A DNA stretch of 64,000 nt from Aselliscus stoliczkanus (taxonomy: Eukaryota > Chordata > Mammalia > Chiroptera > Hipposideridae): the NCBI GenBank assembly GCA_033961575.1, contig CM066729.1:33204501-33268500 (forward strand), given 5' to 3'. The notes beneath the pieces were generated by a model. The model saw only the letters and a list, made by a program, of their open reading frames with translations. It was not told where the DNA came from and searched no databases. How positions within the stretch are numbered: position 1 is the stretch's first letter; every line of letters begins with the position of its first letter. Shown one piece after another: positions 50,145-61,719 of the stretch. Both the position numbers and the translations under genes were made by a program.

Positions 50145-51555
50145 ATGATAATTCATGAGTGGTATCAAATGCTTTAACAAGATATTCAAGTACCTGGGTA
50201 GAATAAGATTAGAGAATTAGTTACAAATGCATTTAAACTTGGGTTAAAAATGTGGACTAAAGTAAGTGCTGATAAATTAAAATGAAAATGAGGAAAGGAT
50301 ACTTATTATTTCATCAAAAATTACAACTTGCCAAAAAGTTGCCTCCTGTTTTCATATATGCGGTCTTTGATGCTTTAAAGGTGTTAATCTCAAGGGCAAA
50401 ATGGTATCACCAAGGCACACAAAAGAAATTCCTTTGAATTGAAAGCTGCAACTGGCACTTGGCTTTTTCAGACATATTCTACTGGGTGACCAATTTGTGA
50501 GTCTTAAAGAAAGGTGAAAACCAGCTCCCACTATCCAAGCTGAAAAACAGTTATTACTCAATATCCCCAACTCCCTTTTTCATAAAGCATCAAGAAGTCA
50601 CTTACTCTCATCCAATTGGAGATTCCTGTCCTGGATTTTGGTTTTAGTAATGTAATTTACTAGGAAACAATAGAAAAATCTTTGTGGTGGCAGAAGTATT
50701 GAAAAATCGAATTATAGCACATAATGACAGAAATGTCATGAGTGATATCTAGTATATGGTGTAAACTCTGGTACAAGCTGGTTCATCTGGTAGTTATTAG
50801 CACTATCAAAGAAGTCTTTAGTGGAGCATTTTGAGGGATGATGTCATCTGTGGTCATGGGTGCACAGCCTGTGGAACCTGCTTCCTCATCTCTAGTGCTG
50901 ATTTCTTGAACTGTCTGCAGATAATTCAATGAATTGCTTTTTCTTTTTTTTTGCTTTAAGTCATCTGTTATCAATATCTAATATTTCAAATGCGAACTCC
51001 TAACTTGGGCAGTTATTCAGTATGAATTTAGGCTTTTTATTTAAAAGAAATGAAGCTAAGAGGAGCTTTGATTAACCAGGTTCAAAGAGAAAAGAATAAG
51101 AACCCAGGAATACAATGAGATCAAGGAGCATGGTTACTGGAATTAGGAGTAAGAAAAATCTGTAAAATAGAAGATTAAAACCAGGGACCCTAACCTTTAA
51201 ATTAGTATTATATGGAACACATCTGGATTATGAGAAATGGATGTCAGAGTACATAGCTAAAATGGAATGCAAATAAAAGACATTTGAATTGAGTTGAAAT
51301 ATGAGGTTAAGCTCTTTGATTTGTCGTTTAGTGGTCATTAGAATTGCCATTATATTTGCAATTATAGGAAGATTCATCTCCACTGAATGTGAAGTTTTAA
51401 GTCGGAGATCAGTAAAAAAATCTTTGACAAAGAGAAGTAGAAGTTACTTAGCATGCTATATGATTTAAGGGTAAAGTTGTGATCCAAAATGTGGAATCAT
51501 TCTCATCTAAAAAATGGAAAAAATAAGAACAATGTTTAGAATGTGCCATTGCCCT
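50145..51555. other. No recognised gene
   Basis: Unassigned. Minus frames at 50352-50570 and 50783-50974 (72 and 63 codons) look slightly protein-like (for example FKGISFVCLGDTILPLRLTP) but match no family I can name. They may be decayed retroviral internal sequence next to the MaLR LTR. Confidence 0.3.
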
Positions 51556-51559
51556 ATGT

Positions 51560-52040
51560 CACGTGGAGAGTTTGTAGTTAAAAATGCATCCTTCAGAGGG
51601 GGCACTATTAAGGGAGGTGTTCCTGATGAGAAGTGAAATTTCAGTTAAGAGTGGAGATAGAAGTTTCTGAAAAGAGCTAGGGTAAAGGAAATATGCTGCT
51701 GAAAGGGAGAATTTCAACAGAAAATATTGGAAATATTAGTTAGACTACCATTCATGATTCATTAAACACTCCATTCATTCATTAAGTAATATTGTTTCCC
51801 CAGCTAGCAAACACCAGAGAAGGTCAGGAAATATAAAATGATTAAATCACTGTCTCTACCTTCAAGAGATTCTATACTCTAAAGAAGGAGACAAAAATAT
51901 AAAAAGACCATTAACATACTGCATAATAAATGCTTCACATAGTTAATTTGAGCTATAGGAGGACATATGCTAACTTATTGAGCTTTGAGTTAAGGAAGAA
52001 GGGAAGTCTTGGAAGGGAATTTAGAGAAATTTACTAAGAG
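51560..52040 (-). mobile_element. L2 LINE 3' fragment
   Basis: The complement of the L2 3' region: CCAGAGAAGGTCAGGAAATA, CACTGTCTCTACCTTCAAGA, GATTCTATACTCTAAAGAAG, then GTTAAGGAAGAAGGGAAGTC. The 3' end lies near 51770 (CATTCATTCATTAAG). Upstream pieces are less certain. Confidence 0.45.
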
Positions 52041-52044
52041 AAAA

Positions 52045-53480
52045 GCAAGATGTAAATTTGATGTGGGAAGACAAAATAGGGACTTTTTTTTTTTTTCAGG
52101 AGAGTGGGGGATGAGAATGATGTCACTTAAAATCAGTTGCAAATAGGAGAATAGCACTTGTAAACAGTGTGTCATAATTAAAAATCTAAGAGTACTTGGG
52201 TATGGGCAAAGAGTGTGTGAGTACATTTTGTTCACATGTGCAGGAAAGGAGGTGAGGGTATTAACAGATAATATTGGAGAGATATATAGGCGCCAGCTTT
52301 GGAGGGACAGGAAAGATTTATTGGATCCATGGAACCACACAGTGGTCATTTCCCAAATTCATGTGTCCATATTTCTAATAAGCTTACTCTGCACCAAACT
52401 TAGCTAGGACTTTGTTCAGTTAACAGTAGACTTAATATATCTAATACTAGACCCTGGACTTAAGCACTAGAAACATATGCAGGGCTGCCTGCTAAAGATT
52501 TGGGTGATGCAGGATACATAACTGCTAAGAGCTGAACTTATGGAAATTAACCACAATTTACTGTCCAAGACTCCCCTGGAAGTTTCAAGAATTCAGTAAA
52601 CTTCGGATTCCTAACATAGCCACATCCAACAGATTGTGCCTGTGTTTTTGTTTAGGTGGAGAGACACATTTCTGGTGCTTCCTACTCTACCATCTTCCCA
52701 GAATGCTCTTGCATGATCTACTCTTTTGCCTCTAAGACACCATACCATAAATATCAATTCACAATTACTGTGGATCAAGCCCCCTTAACTGTTCACTTGG
52801 TTATTGTAACTATGATTTTTCTGAATTCTGATAGTTAAGCCTTAGCACTTGGCTCCTATTAATAGGGAGCCTTTCCAACCTCATCGATACCCATGACCTT
52901 GCCAACCATGAGCTGTGATCTGCAGAGAGAATCACCGATCTTCCTAGTAATGATGTTGTCCATCTAACCAGCACAGTTCTGTGGACTTTGTGAATGGCAT
53001 TTTCTCTTTACTTTCCTGTAGAACATAAATTTTGGTGCACTACAAGTCACCACCAAGTTGGAGTAGCATTTATTGCTTTGGAAGAGGGCAGATACCGTCC
53101 AAAAGGTAGCACGTACTTAAATATTGGGATTATGTTTTAATCTTGTAACAGAAATTATAGATTAAAATCAAAAGCACTTTTATTTTTAGAATACAACACC
53201 ATGAAAGAATAAAAGTGAACTGGAAATCAAAAACTTGGTCTTGCATTTCTAAATCACAGACTGAAGGCATTGTAGCATAAACCTTATATCATACAATACA
53301 GACTAAAAATAAAGAATTTAATGACATAAACAGTTTTTCTACCCTGCAGTGGCAGAGGTAGTGCCTGATATTTAATATTCTGAATTTAATATGTTAGGGG
53401 AAAAGAAAGCAATTATCAATCCCTGCTGTCTGGCCTCTTTTTAGAAAACAAACCAAATAGAATGAACTCAAACCTCCTAA
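52045..53480. other. No recognised feature
   Basis: Includes a T14 tract at 52085. The 119-codon minus frame at 51990-52349 crosses the L2 fragment and the T tract and has no coding character. The region 52480-53110 is moderately complex and unassigned. Confidence 0.35.
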
Positions 53481-53489
53481 TAATTCTAA

Positions 53490-54060
53490 AATTGTGAGGA
53501 CCAAGGTTTGTTCCCTGTTAACGAATCGAGTTTCTGCCAGGAGTCAATTTCAGATTGCCCATCCTACATGGGGTTACCACACTATTATCATAGGAGAGAG
53601 GGAATCATATAGCCAGCTTTACCCCATGCCTTCTAATGTTCCCATAGCTCCCACCGATCGGGAAAGACACATACAATCACCACGCATGCACAGCAAGGCA
53701 TACAAACTTCAGAACTGAGAGCTGGATGCTTACCAGGGAGCTGTAGCCATCAAGGCAAGGGAACCCTAGATCTGAGAATGTAACATACATAGGCAAAGTG
53801 GGCACTGACCAATGCAGAATCTACCTATTATTCAAAGATCAGCAGTGACAACAGGAGTTGGGGTTGGAGGCTCCGTCATCAGAGATGGAACTCTACACTC
53901 CCCAGATTCATCACCATGTGCTGCCTATGCTAAAAGAAGAGATGTGATCATCACTGCACATTATGTACATGTAATAGGCAGCCTGCTAGGTAGTAATCCC
54001 AGTACATATGAGTGCTGGCGGAACACAAGGAGAGCGCTGAATGGGAGAAAACTGAATTTA
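53490..54060. other. Unassigned complex block with CpG dinucleotides
   Basis: Stands out from its AT-rich setting. It has balanced base composition, several CpG-bearing words (AACGAATCGAG, CACCGATCGGG, CACGCATGCAC, GGCGGAACAC) and no repeat I can name. The longest frame in the window (53812-54246, 144 codons) starts here, but only its first ~75 codons are complex and no domain is recognisable. The frame lacks promoter or splice context. A conserved non-coding element, a decayed pseudogene or an unknown repeat are the options. Confidence 0.4.
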
Positions 54061-54061
54061 A

Positions 54062-55090
54062 CTAAACCTCAGGCATTCCTAAATCTAAGTCTTATAGTTG
54101 AAATGATTATTTGCCTTGAATTGGCAAGATCAAATTTTTGTAATCATCAAAAATGGGGCTTATTAGCTGAGTTGAATTTTATAAAATTTCATGTTTGCAG
54201 TATTATAGTCTATAAAATATCAAATCTGCTTCACATAACACTGTAGGATTTGTGTAGTAAAAAGCAGACTATTGATATTAAAATCTGCCTATGCAATTGA
54301 CAGCAAATTAGGTCTTCAGAGGCACAATGACTAAAGTATTCAAACGCTCATGTAATATGACCTTTTGATATAAAATATGTAAGATAGGTTAATGTTATAT
54401 TACTGGATAGGTGTCTGGAATAGAGCAGCTGATGGCAGAACTACACCCCTGGTGAAACTAGAAAAGCAATTAGGAAGAAAGAGAGGGATGGAAGAATGTG
54501 GGGAGGGAGGGAGATAATAAAGATGAGAAAAGAAGAAAAAAGAAAAGAAAAAAAAATAAAGAAGGTGATTTGAAGGCACCTTATAGTTAGTTACAGGGAC
54601 AACCAGAATTTGAAGAGCCTACAGACTGTAGAGAAGGAAACACAGGGATGTGAACCAACATTCTATGAGGAGCTCTTTTCCTCAGGGATTATGCTTAATT
54701 TTATGTAAGGTACAAGCCAGAAAACTCAGACAGAAGATTGCATTTTAAAGATAGAGAAGCCAAGAGAACTTAGAAGAGGTTCATAGTGATAAAATAAAAA
54801 AAATAAAAAAAAATAGATTTTAGAGATTTTAAAGTAACAGAACTTCAGGGGACAAAATCCAGAAAGATAGGAACTCTTCCTCAGCAGGTTTTTTTCCCCC
54901 TCAAATCCTCAGCTGCTTTCTTAAGATGCTCAGGGCCAGAGGTTAAGGAGCTAAACAGAAAGCCAATGAAAAGCAGAACAAAATTTCCTGTAGTCTCACA
55001 TTGCCAAGAAGATTAAAACTGAAGTTTAGGAGGAGGGACTGGGCTACAACTGCCAAATTCCCACATTAGACCTATGAAGGCTTAATCATA
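54062..55090. other. No recognised gene; purine-rich tract at 54473-54560
   Basis: A purine-rich GAAGG/GGGAGG/AAAAGAAA tract, then unassigned sequence. Confidence 0.5.
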
Positions 55091-55094
55091 GAAA

Positions 55095-55630
55095 TGTCAA
55101 GAAATGTGAAGGGTCTGAGATTTTACCTCACAAGTTTGCCTGCTCGTTTCGCAGATGCTGGCAGGATATATGTGACTCCTGAGTCAGAGGCAAAGGGCTT
55201 TATTACTAACAGCACAGCAGGCAACATGTCTGTGTTGCTTCTCACTGACCCTCAGGTGCCACAGGGGAGGTGTAAACCCAGGGCCAGGGGCATGCTGCAC
55301 ACACAATGAGTTTGGGTCATCAGGGAGAAGCCTTGAGCTTAGAACCCTGCCAGTTTACAAGGGGGCTGTTACCAAACCTAACTTTTGCCCTTGAGGGAAA
55401 CATTAGTATTTTGGACAGCAAAAAACTCAGCTTTTATACCCTGGAGTGAACTAGTATCTTTATCTGCCAAGGTTGTTTGTTATATAAACATGCTTGGGAA
55501 GAAGATATTTTGAAAAAAAAGCTGACACAGAACATGCAGAAACACCTCAGAGTAAATCAGAAGTTAATTGAGCCTTAACAAAACTGACAACCCAACTTCA
55601 GTCAGGTTGTCCCTGATTGGATTAAAGTGA
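55095..55630 (-). mobile_element. Probable LTR (class I-like), minus strand
   Basis: On the minus strand an AATAAA-like signal (plus GCTTTATTACTAACAGC near 55196) precedes a short GC-richer tail (TCAGGAGTCACATATATCCT). Further upstream lies a TATA-like stretch (plus AGCTTTTATACCCTGG near 55430). The promoter-to-poly(A) order and spacing fit a gammaretroviral-type LTR. No family assigned, and the ends are approximate. Confidence 0.4.
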
Positions 55631-55639
55631 TATGTCCAT

Positions 55640-56015
55640 TTTGGCAGCCACCTAGCAGAAAATAAGATTATGTGTCTTTGGAAGAAGATCCCATTATCTG
55701 GCAATGTGCAATTTTTAATAGGAAATGTCTAAGAGTAAAGATTACCAGGGATACAAATAGACAAGGAAAAAAAAAACGTGACCAATTGAACCAATTGAAA
55801 CAGACCTGCAAATGACCCAGATAGTTCTTGAATTCACAGTAAATATTTTCACAATGCAAGCTTTTCACTTACTTTTATTTATTTTTAAAAAATATTCTAG
55901 AGTGATTTTCAATATATAGAAAATGAAAAAAAATCAGAGAAATTCATTTGTTGGCAATTTTAGCCTTTGGAGTATATATTTATATTCATTTATATAAATC
56001 TATTGTTATATATCT
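55640..56015. other. No recognised feature
   Basis: AT-rich, unassigned. Confidence 0.45.
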
Positions 56016-56024
56016 TTATGGCTA

Positions 56025-56479
56025 AACATCCTGGAACAATGCACTACTCATATGTTTGTGGTGATGATGGTGTACAAATTTATAAAGTCTCTATACAGTA
56101 GTGTCCTAAGCCTTCGCATTCACTCACTGACCACACAGAGCCACTTCCAGTCCTCTAAGCTCCATTCATAGTAAATGCCCTACACAGGTGTACCATTTTA
56201 TTAATCTTTTATGCAATAATTTTACTGTCCCTTTTCTATGTTTAGATATTTTTATATACGCAAATACCATTGTGTTATAATTGCCTACAGTATTCAGTAC
56301 AGTAACATGCTGTACAGGTTTATAGCCTAGAAGCAATAGGCCATACCATATAACCTAGGTATATAGTAGGCTATATCATATAGGTTTGTGTAAATATAAT
56401 CTATTATGATCACACAACCATGAATTCACCTAATGACACATTTCTCAGAACATATTTCTTTTGTTAAGTGACTCATGAC
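56025..56479 (-). mobile_element. Deleted DNA transposon copy
   Basis: The right end on plus, TTGTTAAGTGACTCATGACTG, reads on minus as CAGTCATGAGTCACTTAAC, the start of a widespread eutherian DNA transposon whose consensus I recall but cannot name with confidence. Interior landmarks are TACAGTATTCAGTACAGTAA, CATGCTGTACAGGTTTATAG, GCTCCATTCATAGTAAATGC, and at the far end TGTTTGTGGTGATGATGGTG joined across a deletion to TTTATAAAGTCTCTATACAG. No transposase frame survives. Confidence 0.65.
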
Positions 56480-56483
56480 TGGG

Positions 56484-56522
56484 GAGAGAGAGAGAGAGAG
56501 AGCGCGTGCACCCCCCCCCCCA
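56484..56522. repeat. (GA)n followed by a poly-C tract
   Basis: About nine GA units, then GCGCGTGCA and a run of 11 C. Abuts the end of the DNA transposon. Confidence 0.9.
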
Positions 56523-56602
56523 TATATATGATAAAGCCTCTGGATCCAACAACCTATTACTTATGTTTACATCACCAAAGTGCAGACTGTGAGATATGAA
56601 AT

Positions 56603-56792
56603 GCAGTGTTTCCGAAACTTTAATATGTACAAAACTTACCTGGGATTTTGTGAAAATACAGATTCTTATTCAGTGGGTTTTAGATGAGCCTGTAATTTTG
56701 CATTTCTAATAAGCTCACAGTTTATTTACTATAATTAAAGTTTTCTATGCTGCTGGTCTTTGGACAATACTTTGGGTAGCAAGACTCGCCAT
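56603..56792 (+). repeat. MER5A-like hAT-Charlie MITE
   Basis: CAGTGTTTCCGAAACTTTAA, TACCTGGGATTTTGTGAAAA, TACAGATTCTTATTCAGTGG, TTTGCATTTCTAATAAGCTC and ATGCTGCTGGTCTTTGGACA reproduce the MER5A order. Confidence 0.75.
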
Positions 56793-56794
56793 GA

Positions 56795-57672
56795 AACAAT
56801 GACTTCATTGTGAGCAATTGCTCTGTGGGATGTGTGTGTATGTATGTTTAAAAGATATTTAAAGAGAGAGAAAAGCTATAGATGTAAAAATACTTAATAT
56901 ATGTACTACTCAAAATCTATAGACCTTATTTGGGTTCTGATTCAAAAGAATGATATACGAACTATTTTTGACTTGTTTGAAATGTTGAAAATTGAACCCT
57001 GGCTAATGTTTGGTGATATTAAATAATTCTTAATAGTTTTAGGTGTCATAATGACATTGTAGTTACTATAATATTTATTATAGATATACATCATTGGTAT
57101 AGATTTATGTATAAATATTTATGGATACAATTTGCCTGAAACTTCTATATGAGGGTAAAGTGGTCAGGAGTGTGGAAGGTCAGCATTGACTTTGGGTTTA
57201 CAGTTATTGGGCCCAGGTGATATATACATGGGAGGTCAATATGTGTTTGTGCCTGTTTCTTATCATGTTTGATGTGATAGAATTTTTTTTAAAGTTTTAT
57301 AATATTTAAAATCGTATACCTTACTCGTAAGAATCCAAAACAGAAATGTAATGCCCATATATACTCATATAATAAACGCTCTCCTTAACTAGAAAAATGG
57401 TTGAATAATATAAACACCTTATTAGAGAAAACATGAAATGTCATCCAAATTAACTAACACCCTAAAAGTTATAATCATGATTATAATAATGATATGCATC
57501 TTTTTAACCCCTTAAGACCCCAAAATTAATTGGTTAGGAACTTAACCTTTGTGATCACATAAATTAGGCATGGTCATCGATTGCTGGAAGGAGGGTTAAT
57601 AGGGGAGAAATTCAACAACGTATTACAAGAGACTTACTTTTAAAAAAAGTGCTTTTGACACTGTTATTCTAA
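56795..57672. other. No recognised feature
   Basis: AT-rich, unassigned. Confidence 0.45.
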
Positions 57673-57680
57673 TTTTAGAA

Positions 57681-57827
57681 AATTATTTTATTTTATTTTA
57701 TTTTATTTTATTTTATTTTTCTTTATTTTTTTTGAGGGCAGTGTCACTGGCCCTCATACATGGGACCCAAACTGGGGCCGCTGGCTTCCCAAGCCAGTGC
57801 TTAACCACCGTGCCACTCGGCGGGCCC
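57681..57827 (-). mobile_element. Short tRNA-derived SINE, tail-side unit of a composite
   Basis: On minus: head (plus GTGCCACTCGGCGGGCC), B-box complement and GGGCAGTGTCACTGGCCCTC, then an A-rich tail seen on plus as (TTTTA)n at 57681-57722. Same short form as the copy at 1429. Joined head to tail with the next SINE. Confidence 0.85.
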
Positions 57828-58269
57828 TGATTTTATTTTTTTTTAAGATTTTATTGGGGAGTTGAGGGAGTGGTACAGCATTGGGGAATTGTGGAAGGGG
57901 AACAGACAAGTTGATGTCCTTTTGTTCTTCAGTCTAGTTGTGGAGGACAACACTTCACTGGCCCATGTTGGTATTATGATCATTGGGCTCTTCCCGGGTG
58001 AGGCAGTCATTCTCCAGCCATTGGATGGATGCTCATAGCAGCTCATGGCAGCTCACAAAAGCTCACGCCAGCTGCCGGCCAGCCCCACTGCAGCCTTCAC
58101 CATCACTAGTGACTCATGGCAGCCCAGCTCCATGTCGAGCTGTTGTTCACCAACTTAGCTGTAGAGGGTGCAGAGTCACTGACCTTCATGTGGGATTCGA
58201 ACTGGGGCCCTGCTGCTCAGAGCTGGCATCCCAAGCCAACTCATAACCAACGTGCCACTCAGCTGTCCC
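57828..58269 (-). mobile_element. Long tRNA-derived SINE, head-side unit of a composite
   Basis: Body landmarks as in the 38162 copy (TTCTTCAGTCTAGTTGTGGA; GACTCATGGCAGCCCAGCTC) and a diverged head complement at the right edge. The sequence TAGAAAGTTATTTTA follows at 58270-58284 and TAGAAAATTATTTTA precedes the short unit at 57676-57690. The two units together are bracketed by one target duplication (14 of 15 positions). Confidence 0.87.
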
Positions 58270-58389
58270 TAGAAAGTTATTTTAAGTAAATAATCCAGTA
58301 TAGGGAAAACTATTATTGTACAAGGTTAAGTATTAATTTATTATTTAGGATTCTTTTAAATGTGAACCTCAACAATTAATTAATGTGTG

Positions 58390-58970
58390 TTTAAGCAGAA
58401 AAGTACAAAACATTATATTGGAAAGGTCTGCTAATCATTGTTTGTTTCTTTTACCAAACTCTAGCCAAGCTCCCCTCAGCCCTCTCCTCAACAAGATTTA
58501 TCTTTGGCCTATAAAGACTCAAACAAACCCTAACATAATTTCTAATAGCAGCAGGTCCAAGGATGGTGCAAGCGCCACCCTTAAAATGCCTGCCTAAGAA
58601 AACTCAAGACTGGCAAAAGAATTTACTGTTTGTTCTAGCCAATACCTACAGATAAGGCCCTTGTCTCAGCCTCCATGGGAGGGTATGAGACTAACTTTAA
58701 CAAGCACCAGTTAGCAAACCCAGGGAGCTTTCAGTTGGATCAACTTGCCTTTTTGAGTTTTGAAAATTTTCACTTCTCTGACCATACTGAGCCCCTCCTC
58801 AACCTCCTTCCTCTTCCTTTGTTCTCTCTTCAAAATGTCCATTCACCTTTGTACAAATCAAAGTTGAGTTCAGCTCATGTTGGGTTCTTTGTCCATGTCG
58901 CAATACTATGTCCCTGATTAAAATCTATCTTTACCATTTTAACTAGTGACTGTCTTTATCTTTGACAGGA
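58390..58970 (+). mobile_element. Probable class I-like LTR
   Basis: C/T-rich sequence ending with CAATACTATGTCCCTGATTA and AAATCTATCTTTACCATTTT, then TGTCTTTATCTTTGACAGG. That is an ATTAAA-type poly(A) signal followed by a short R-U5-like end, resembling MER65/MER66-type LTRs. An 80-codon frame within it is accidental. The 5' boundary is uncertain. Confidence 0.45.
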
Positions 58971-58974
58971 GATG

Positions 58975-60409
58975 TCACTTAAATGTCAATGATCAGAATC
59001 ATGTCAAGTCTCTAAAAATGAAGAGAACCAGATACAAGTAAGTGCCTCATGATTGCAAAAAAGTTGAGAAATTAGACAAGTGTGGTGGTCATAGTAAGAT
59101 GGACAAATACACTCCATTAAGGGTCAACTGTAAGTCAATTTTCATAGAGAATATGTGTAAATCATCTAGGTTCCCAATAATAATCTAATGGTAAAATAAA
59201 ACGTGGCCTATACAACTATTGTATATCTATTAAAAGTCATGCATTTAAGAATACTTGGTGATATGATGTTGAATTTGTGAAAATACAAATACAAATACAA
59301 GAAGCAAAGGAACTCATTGAGCACACTTGCCGCTGGAAAACTGTGAGCTTAAAAAGCAAGATAGTTCATTTTAAAGTTAGAGGACACTTCCAGTGACCCA
59401 CTCCTACACAGAATAATTTCTGGTTTGTTTGTTTGTTTATTTGTTTGTTTAGCATGGCCCTGCTGAATGAGCCATAGCTGATTGTAACAGGGATCCATGG
59501 AAAAACAAAATGAGTTGTGTATACTCCCACTGATGATAAAAGCGTGTGAAAAATCTGGCATGTTGGGTACTTTATGTTGAATTGTGACTAAGTGACTCAA
59601 ATTTTCATAAAGAACATAGAAACAATAGTGGATCAGAACTGGGGAATGCATTTCAGAGTCATTAGCAGAGTGTTTTAAGAAGTAGAGGACACATGTAAGT
59701 AGAAGTCATGGGACAATAGAGAGTTGTATTTAGATAGCAAGAAAGCATAGCAGGTATACAGGAGACAAAAACCGAGATTTGTTTACAGCAGTGTTTGTAA
59801 TGTATCCATACTGAAGAGTCAGCTCATAAATTCTGCTAGGACAAATTCCAAGATAATTTCTTCTCATTTTCCAGGTAATACTAGCAATGAGCCAGTATCA
59901 TCTAATAATATCTCTGTTTCTTATAATCTGAAGCCTCCTCACATATAAGCACACACACGAACCCATGGACTGGGAAAATGTATTACAGTAAGAAAGCCAG
60001 ATTAAATTGTTTTACATGTTCCCTTTCACTTAGTAATTGTCATCCAAAGATGTTTCATTTGTTTTGAGTCAAATTATTGATTGTTAGTAAGTATACTTTT
60101 TTCTAAATTAGATTTTTTCTACTCATAACACAGGCTCCCAGTAGTGCTGTATTAGTGTCACTGTGGATGAATTGTTAGTGTTATAAACTTTAAATATGGT
60201 ATTAGTTACTTCAGGAAGATGAGCTTCTTAGAAATATTAAAACATAATTTCATATTTTAGGATTAATTGCTACATAAGTAAAGAGTTAAATTAATTGCAA
60301 TTTACAGATTAATTACATCAATTTCAATTTTGATGTTATGAATTTGGAAGTAATTTTCACCCTAAAACTAATAGCTAACATGTCAACAATTTGAAGTTTA
60401 TTAATGTTG

Positions 60410-60410
<1 letters not shown>
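58975..60410. other. No recognised feature
   Basis: AT-rich, with a short (GTTT)n run at 59422-59452. The 100-codon minus frame at 59349-59651 has no recognisable product. Confidence 0.45.

Positions 60411-60412
<2 letters not shown>

Positions 60413-60457
<45 letters not shown>
60413..60457. repeat. (AC)n microsatellite
   Basis: About 22 uninterrupted AC units. Confidence 0.97.
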
Positions 60458-60460
<3 letters not shown>

Positions 60461-60560
60461 GACTTAGTAAATATAAACACTTTATTAAAATTTAGCATAG
60501 ATTTGAAAATCAAAATGACCAATGCTCCTGTATCCTAATATTAAAAATACTGTCCTCTGA

Positions 60561-60989
60561 GGCCGGCCAAGTGGCGCATTGGTTAAGAGCTGGTTTTGGG
60601 ATGCCAGCGACCCCGGTTCGGATCCCACATATGAGGGCCAGTGACACTGCCCTCCACAGCTAACAACAGCGCCCCCTTGAGCTGGGCTGTGCGAGCCCCG
60701 GTGACAGTGTAGGCTGCAGCCCCTGCTGCAGTGGGCTGCCATAGGCTATAGTGAGTGGCTGGCAGCCAGCGTGAGCTGCCAATAGCCGCGGTGAGCGACC
60801 ATCCAGAGGCCGGCGACCGATCTGCCTCATCCAGGAAAAGCGCAATGACGATACCAACATGGGCCGGTGAAGCAACGTCCTCCACAACTAGACTGAAGAA
60901 CAAAAATATGGCAACTTGTCTGTTCCCCTTCCTGATTCCCCAATGCTGTTCCCCTCCCCCAATTCCCCAAGAAAATCTTTAAAAAAAAA
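60561..60989 (+). mobile_element. Full-length long tRNA-derived SINE (reference copy)
   Basis: The clearest copy in the window. The tRNA-like head GGCCGGCCAAGTGGCGCATT includes an A-box-like region, followed by TTGGTTAAGAGCTGG and the B-box-like GGTTCGGATCCC, then GGGCCAGTGACACTGCCCTC. A ~330-bp body follows, with internally similar GGCTGCAGCCC / GTGGGCTGCC and GAGCTGCCAATAGCC words and the ending TTGTCTGTTCCCC...CAATTCCCCAAG, then an A9 tail. Pol III box positions and the tail fit an L1-mobilised SINE. Minus frames of 75-106 codons across it are not genes. A target duplication is not clear. Confidence 0.9.
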
Positions 60990-61335
60990 TTCTCCCTAGT
61001 CCCTTTGTAATATATTTTTTTAACTATTACTTTGTAATATTTTTAATAAATTATGTAGGGAAAAGAGTAGATGAAAAAATTTGAATTGTTCTGTTACTCT
61101 CTAGTTTTTTATTTGGTTTAAAATTGGAGAAAAAGCATAGTTAATATAAAAGTTAAAATTAATTACAGTGGAAATTAAATTGGAAAGTTTCTGAAACACA
61201 AAAGGAAAATTTGGGAAGTTGATTATTAAAATATATTTTAAATAACACATAGGATAAAAAATAAAGATAAATGTTTATCCCCCATAGAAAGAAGAGGCAA
61301 TCTGCATGATAAAAATAAAAACCTTGCCATCCTTC
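60990..61335. other. No recognised feature
   Basis: AT-rich, unassigned. Confidence 0.45.
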
Positions 61336-61339
61336 CCCG

Positions 61340-61545
61340 CACCATGCAAAAGGTGTGCTGGTCTAAAAATAAACCTTTCTTTTCTTTTGTTAATAGCTCT
61401 CTTGCTGCGTCCTTCTTCTTTAAAAACCTGATATTTCCTACAGCGTCTCAGAGAGCACTTCTGGTTTCTAGAGGGGATGATACCAGATTCATGCCTCTCC
61501 TAATAAAGTCAATTAGATCTTCAAACTTAGTTGGTTGATTTTTTA
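61340..61545 (+). mobile_element. Possible LTR 3' fragment
   Basis: TCTCAGAGAGCACTTCTGGT and CTCCTAATAAAGTCAATTAG look like the promoter-distal end of an LTR with an AATAAA signal. A 64-codon frame covers it. Weak. Confidence 0.3.
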
Positions 61546-61719
61546 ACAATTTTATTGTCAGTAGCAGGCTAATATATTATTCAACTTTCAGACTTGGTTA
61601 ACTTAAATATCTACGATGAAACTTAGAGCATAATAATTAAGAAAAAAATATCTCAAACCAGGGGAAAACAAGAAGTGGTCTAATAGGGGAAAGAAGCTAA
61701 ACAAACAAACAAATAACTA

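Noticed and set aside
50352..50570. Retroviral protein remnant
   Set aside because: The frame looks slightly protein-like but I could not match it to any retroviral motif such as DTG, YxDD or a zinc knuckle.
51990..52349. 119-codon minus frame
   Set aside because: Crosses an L2 fragment and a T tract; composition explains its length.
53812..54246. 144-codon open frame as a protein gene
   Set aside because: No domain, no promoter, ribosome or splice context, and the C-terminal part is AT-driven. Only the DNA block is reported.
60600..60900. CpG island or promoter
   Set aside because: The GC-rich stretch is the SINE body; the same composition appears in each SINE copy.
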